Source of the DNA: Deltaproteobacteria bacterium
GTDB taxonomy: Bacteria > Desulfobacterota > Desulfarculia > Adiutricales > Adiutricaceae
Direction: 5' to 3'
NCBI GenBank assembly: GCA_031257955.1
Contig: JAIRNQ010000215.1
Span: 1 to 7,484, forward strand
DNA length: 7,484 bases
Position numbers and translations under genes: made by a program. Below are positions 5,680 to 7,484 of the stretch, piece by piece. The notes below the pieces were generated by a model. The model was not told the DNA's origin and did no database searches. It worked only from the letters and a program-made list of their open reading frames with translations. Each line of letters begins with the position of its first letter. The first letter of the stretch is position 1.

Positions 5680-6300
5680 AGGGTGGCCATGGAGTTTAAC
5701 GACGGGGATTTCGTGAACCTCGGTATCGGCATCCCCACAATGGTAGCCAATTACCTTCCCGAAGGCGTAAAAGTCATCCTCCACGCCGAAAACGGATTTC
5801 TGGGCATGGGACCGGCCCCGGCCCCGGGCCAGGAAGACCCGGATCTAGTCAACGCCGGCGGTCAGCCCTCAAGCCTATTTCCGGGCGGGGCCAGCTTCGA
5901 CAGCGCCACTTCCTTTGGGATTATCCGCGGCGGCCACTTACGGGCCACCGTTCTGGGTGCCTTGGAAGTTGACGAGGAAGGTAACTTGGCCAACTGGATG
6001 ATACCCGGCAAGATGGTCTCTGGCATGGGCGGGGCCATGGATTTGGTGGTGGGCGCCCGTCAAGTTATCATCGCCATGGAACACACGGCCAAGGGCCGCC
6101 CCAAGATCCTAAAAAAATGCACCCTGCCGCTCACGGCCGTCAAAGAGGTCGATCTGATCGTGACCGAAATGGGCGTCTTTGATTACAGCGATGGCCTAAC
6201 CCTCAGAGAAATTGGCCCCGACGTGACCATCGAGGACATCAAACAGGCCACCCAGGCCGACTTTAACGTCGCCAAGGACCTTAAGCCCATGCTTAGTTAA
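5653..6300 (+). CDS. atoA: Acetoacetate/butyrate-type CoA-transferase, subunit B
   Basis: A 215-residue beta subunit of the same family I CoA-transferase. It carries the catalytic glutamate, Glu46 in the AENG motif, which forms the glutamyl-CoA thioester intermediate. Other conserved segments are NLGIGIPTMVA (22-32), SFDSATSFGIIRGGH, LGALEVDE, IPGKMVSGMGGAMDLV and KILKKCTLPLT, matching what I recall of CtfB/AtoA. Length is normal and the frame intact. The start at 5653 follows the ribosome site GAGGTGAGAG, which is duplicated 61 bases upstream together with a decoy start. Without the duplication, the subunit B gene would begin only eight bases after the subunit A stop, so it was probably translationally coupled before. 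With BKACE in the neighbouring operon, a plausible reaction is R-CO-CoA + acetoacetate to R-COO(-) + acetoacetyl-CoA. Confidence 0.95.
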   Translation: MNPKEIIARRVAMEFNDGDFVNLGIGIPTMVANYLPEGVKVILHAENGFLGMGPAPAPGQEDPDLVNAGGQPSSLFPGGASFDSATSFGIIRGGHLRATVLGALEVDEEGNLANWMIPGKMVSGMGGAMDLVVGARQVIIAMEHTAKGRPKILKKCTLPLTAVKEVDLIVTEMGVFDYSDGLTLREIGPDVTIEDIKQATQADFNVAKDLKPMLS

Positions 6301-6329
6301 TCCTTCTGACCCCACTCGGACATAAGGGT

Positions 6330-6448
6330 TAAACCATGGACCCATAACACTAAACCATTAACCACCGGCTACCGGCCATCAACTATCCGCCACCGGCCAC
6401 CGGCCATCGGCTACCGGCCATCAACTATCCGCCACCGGCCATTGGCCG
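6330..6448. repeat. Degenerate heptanucleotide repeat array (17 units of 7 bp)
   Basis: Reading in steps of seven from 6330 gives TAAACCA, TGGACCC, ATAACAC, TAAACCA, TTAACCA, CCGGCTA, CCGGCCA, TCAACTA, TCCGCCA, CCGGCCA, CCGGCCA, TCGGCTA, CCGGCCA, TCAACTA, TCCGCCA, CCGGCCA and TTGGCCG. Most units from 6351 on fit YYRRCYA. Inside it, a 34-bp stretch is repeated exactly (6366-6399 and 6408-6441), giving a 42-bp higher-order period of six heptamers. The array starts 29 bases after subunit B and shows no coding potential. Confidence 0.85.
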
Positions 6449-6452
6449 TTTT
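6436..6452 (+). terminator. Weak terminator-like hairpin at the end of the heptamer array
   Basis: A 5-bp GC stem, CGGCC/GGCCG (6436-6440 with 6444-6448), has a 3-base loop and is followed directly by TTTT (6449-6452). It is short, but it is the nearest terminator-like element downstream of subunit B, about 140 bases after the stop. No better one is visible earlier. Confidence 0.3.
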
Positions 6453-6975
6453 CCTGGGTCTCGCCCCCGCGCCCTTCCGGCACGGTCCCCTTGGCGAGAT
6501 CTGACCACCAACCCGGGCGGCCTTTCTGGACTTGGGCCCCAACGCCCAAATCCTAGTCCTTTCGCCAATGCCCCCAGCGCGGCCGCCAAACTGGCCCACT
6601 GGTTCCGGAAGGCGTTATTTCCAACGAGTTCTTCGCGGGGAAACCATAGCGGTCCGGCCTATTCCCCCTCCCCCAGGGCCAACTGGCCCCGGTCCTAACC
6701 AACGTAGAAACATGTCCTTAGTCACCTTCCGTTTCTGGGTCATATCCAAAGGCCCCAACCTCATAACCGACCGCTTTCAGTCCGGAGACGCCATTGCGTC
6801 TCCCGCCCGAATATAACCACCAACTTAGCCGGGACAAACGAAACTCTTTCGTCGGCTAAAACTATCCCACCCTTGACTGTCCCCAGACAACCCGGAAGGA
6901 TCCCAACCAAGGGCTTCCTTCTGGGCCTGGGGCGCCGCCAACAAATCCTCCCTTAATTGGTAGAGCCTTTCCCCA
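6449..6975. other. Gene-free C-rich region with several strong hairpins
   Basis: I see no convincing gene on either strand here; the longest frames are rich in Pro, Gly and Arg and lack family motifs. The + strand is markedly C-rich (27 C against 11 G in 6541-6600). Three hairpins cluster near the end. The first is GGAGACGC/GCGTCTCC (6784-6791 with 6796-6803, 4-base loop). The second joins TTAGCCG/CGGCTAA (6825-6831 with 6853-6859) to ACGAAA/TTTCGT (6838-6843 with 6847-6852). The third is a long composite stem over 6881-6932. This could be a structured RNA, mobile-repeat debris or decayed coding sequence. Confidence 0.5.
6881..6932. other. Long composite hairpin
   Basis: Nested paired segments are CCCCAG/CTGGGG (6881-6886 with 6927-6932), CCCGGAAGG/CCTTCTGGG with one G-T pair (6891-6899 with 6917-6925) and CCC/GGG (6902-6904 with 6911-6913), around a 6-base loop. 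About 18 pairs with small internal loops make this the most stable-looking structure in the tail. No T-run follows on the + strand. Function unknown. Confidence 0.5.
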
Positions 6976-7140
6976 CCCTAGTATTTTAGCCATTAAGCTA
7001 ATTAATTTGATTCTTTGATGATAAATTCATAACATTAATCAATTTGTCATAAATTTTTATACTTTGAATAAAATTGCGACTATCGGGCCCTACATAGTTT
7101 TTACTATAAAAACATAAATTTAGCCAAAATTTGAAATAAG
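6976..7140. other. AT-rich intergenic stretch, possible promoter region
   Basis: Base composition shifts sharply to A+T. Several -10-like boxes occur, such as TATACT (7058-7063), and TTGTCA (7044-7049) resembles a -35 box, but no pair has good spacing, and no gene start follows within the window. GTTTTT/AAAAAC (7097-7102 with 7108-7113) forms a small AT hairpin. It may serve a transcript or gene that starts beyond the window. Confidence 0.3.
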
Positions 7141-7484
7141 CTGACGGATCCCGGCTAGGGTAGGCTTTGCCTAAGTAATAGTCTTGTATTTAGCCATAAT
7201 TATGGTGGGGAGAACGTGGAGGGTTAGCCGCGGTGGCCTAGAAAAGGGGTAGTCGTTCACGCATAGGCTTGGGAACCGCAGGGTCTGTGGCCTATCTCTT
7301 GGCATTTGGCCGCTAGAGGCGTCGGCGTCGCCTGAAAAGATTGGCCTATCCGCCTAGCCGCCAAAGCGCCCTATCCGTCAAAGCGCGAGGAATGGCAACC
7401 CATTGGCATTTAGGTACTCGGCCAAGCGTTAAAATCCCAAAGGACGGGCCGTTGGTTATTGGGGATTTTCAAGTTTCCGGCGCG
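7141..7484. other. Non-coding tail with short repeats and dyads
   Basis: No ORF, tRNA or rRNA is visible. The stretch holds a 12-bp perfect palindrome, CCATAATTATGG (7194-7205), and paired segments GCGGT/ACCGC and GCCTA/TAGGC between 7230 and 7279. It also holds near-copies of CCGCCAAAGCGC at about 7360 and CCGTCAAAGCGC at about 7376, and an inverted repeat AAAATCCC/GGGATTTT (7431-7438 with 7462-7469). The last could be a bidirectional terminator, but its loop of 23 bases is long. Confidence 0.35.

Noticed and set aside
6366..6441. Two 34-bp identical repeats considered as a CRISPR fragment
   Set aside because: The gap between them is only 8 bp and itself follows the 7-bp register, so this is a tandem heptamer array, not repeats with spacers.
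6411..6599. 62-codon frame on the minus strand
   Set aside because: It ends inside the heptamer repeat array and has a low-complexity basic composition; no sign of a real protein.
6615..6764. 49-codon minus-strand frame beginning MRLGPLDMTQ
   Set aside because: Gly/Pro-rich middle, no clear ribosome site and no neighbour to support it; likely chance in purine-rich strand.
6532..6816. 94-codon frame on the + strand
   Set aside because: Pro/Arg-rich with no motif and no ribosome site; it crosses an 8-bp hairpin and lies in a C-rich stretch where stop codons are rare by composition.
7141..7484. Possible tRNA or other standard RNA gene in the tail
   Set aside because: No T-loop (GTTCRANYC), no acceptor pairing and no conserved tmRNA, SRP or RNase P core could be found by eye.

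Overview
The window looks like a block of accessory catabolism from an anaerobic bacterium. All genes lie on the + strand, have strong Shine-Dalgarno sites (GGAGG/AAGGAG) and are moderately GC-rich, while some spacers are very AT-rich. The acetoacetate CoA-transferase and thiolase resemble those of clostridia and other fermenters. A Desulfobacterota or Bacillota-type anaerobe is a reasonable guess, but nothing here fixes the lineage.

Layout. (1) 1-1646: the 3' part of a sodium:solute symporter gene, cut by the window edge, followed by two very short membrane-protein ORFs of 32 and 40 aa. The second resembles the symporter small accessory proteins. Hairpins follow each small ORF, and the one at 1657-1683 looks like an intrinsic terminator or attenuator. 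(2) 1718-4800: a tight enzyme operon of a 3-hydroxyacyl-CoA-dehydrogenase-family oxidoreductase, a beta-keto acid cleavage enzyme (BKACE/DUF849), a possible 43-aa ORF and an acetyl-CoA acetyltransferase. It ends in a 14-bp perfect hairpin. (3) 4861-6300: an AT-rich promoter region with a 20-bp palindrome, then the two subunits of an acetoacetate CoA-transferase. The junction between these two genes carries a 62-bp imperfect tandem duplication. (4) 6301-7484: about 1.2 kb with no convincing gene. It holds an array of degenerate 7-bp repeats, several strong hairpins and an AT-rich stretch.

How the genes may work together (inference from family chemistry). The symporter imports a 3-hydroxy acid and the dehydrogenase oxidises it to a beta-keto acid. 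BKACE then reacts this with acetyl-CoA to give R-CO-CoA plus acetoacetate. The CoA-transferase moves CoA from R-CO-CoA (or another acyl-CoA) to acetoacetate, and thiolase splits acetoacetyl-CoA into two acetyl-CoA, one of which returns to BKACE. The net result is R-CHOH-CH2-COO(-) + NAD+ + CoA giving R-COO(-) + acetyl-CoA + NADH, with no ATP spent on activation. L-carnitine going to glycine betaine fits this logic, but the substrate cannot be read from the sequence. The most notable oddities are the tiny transporter-linked ORFs, the 43-aa ORF that exactly fills the BKACE-thiolase gap, the duplicated CoA-transferase junction and the structured gene-free tail.
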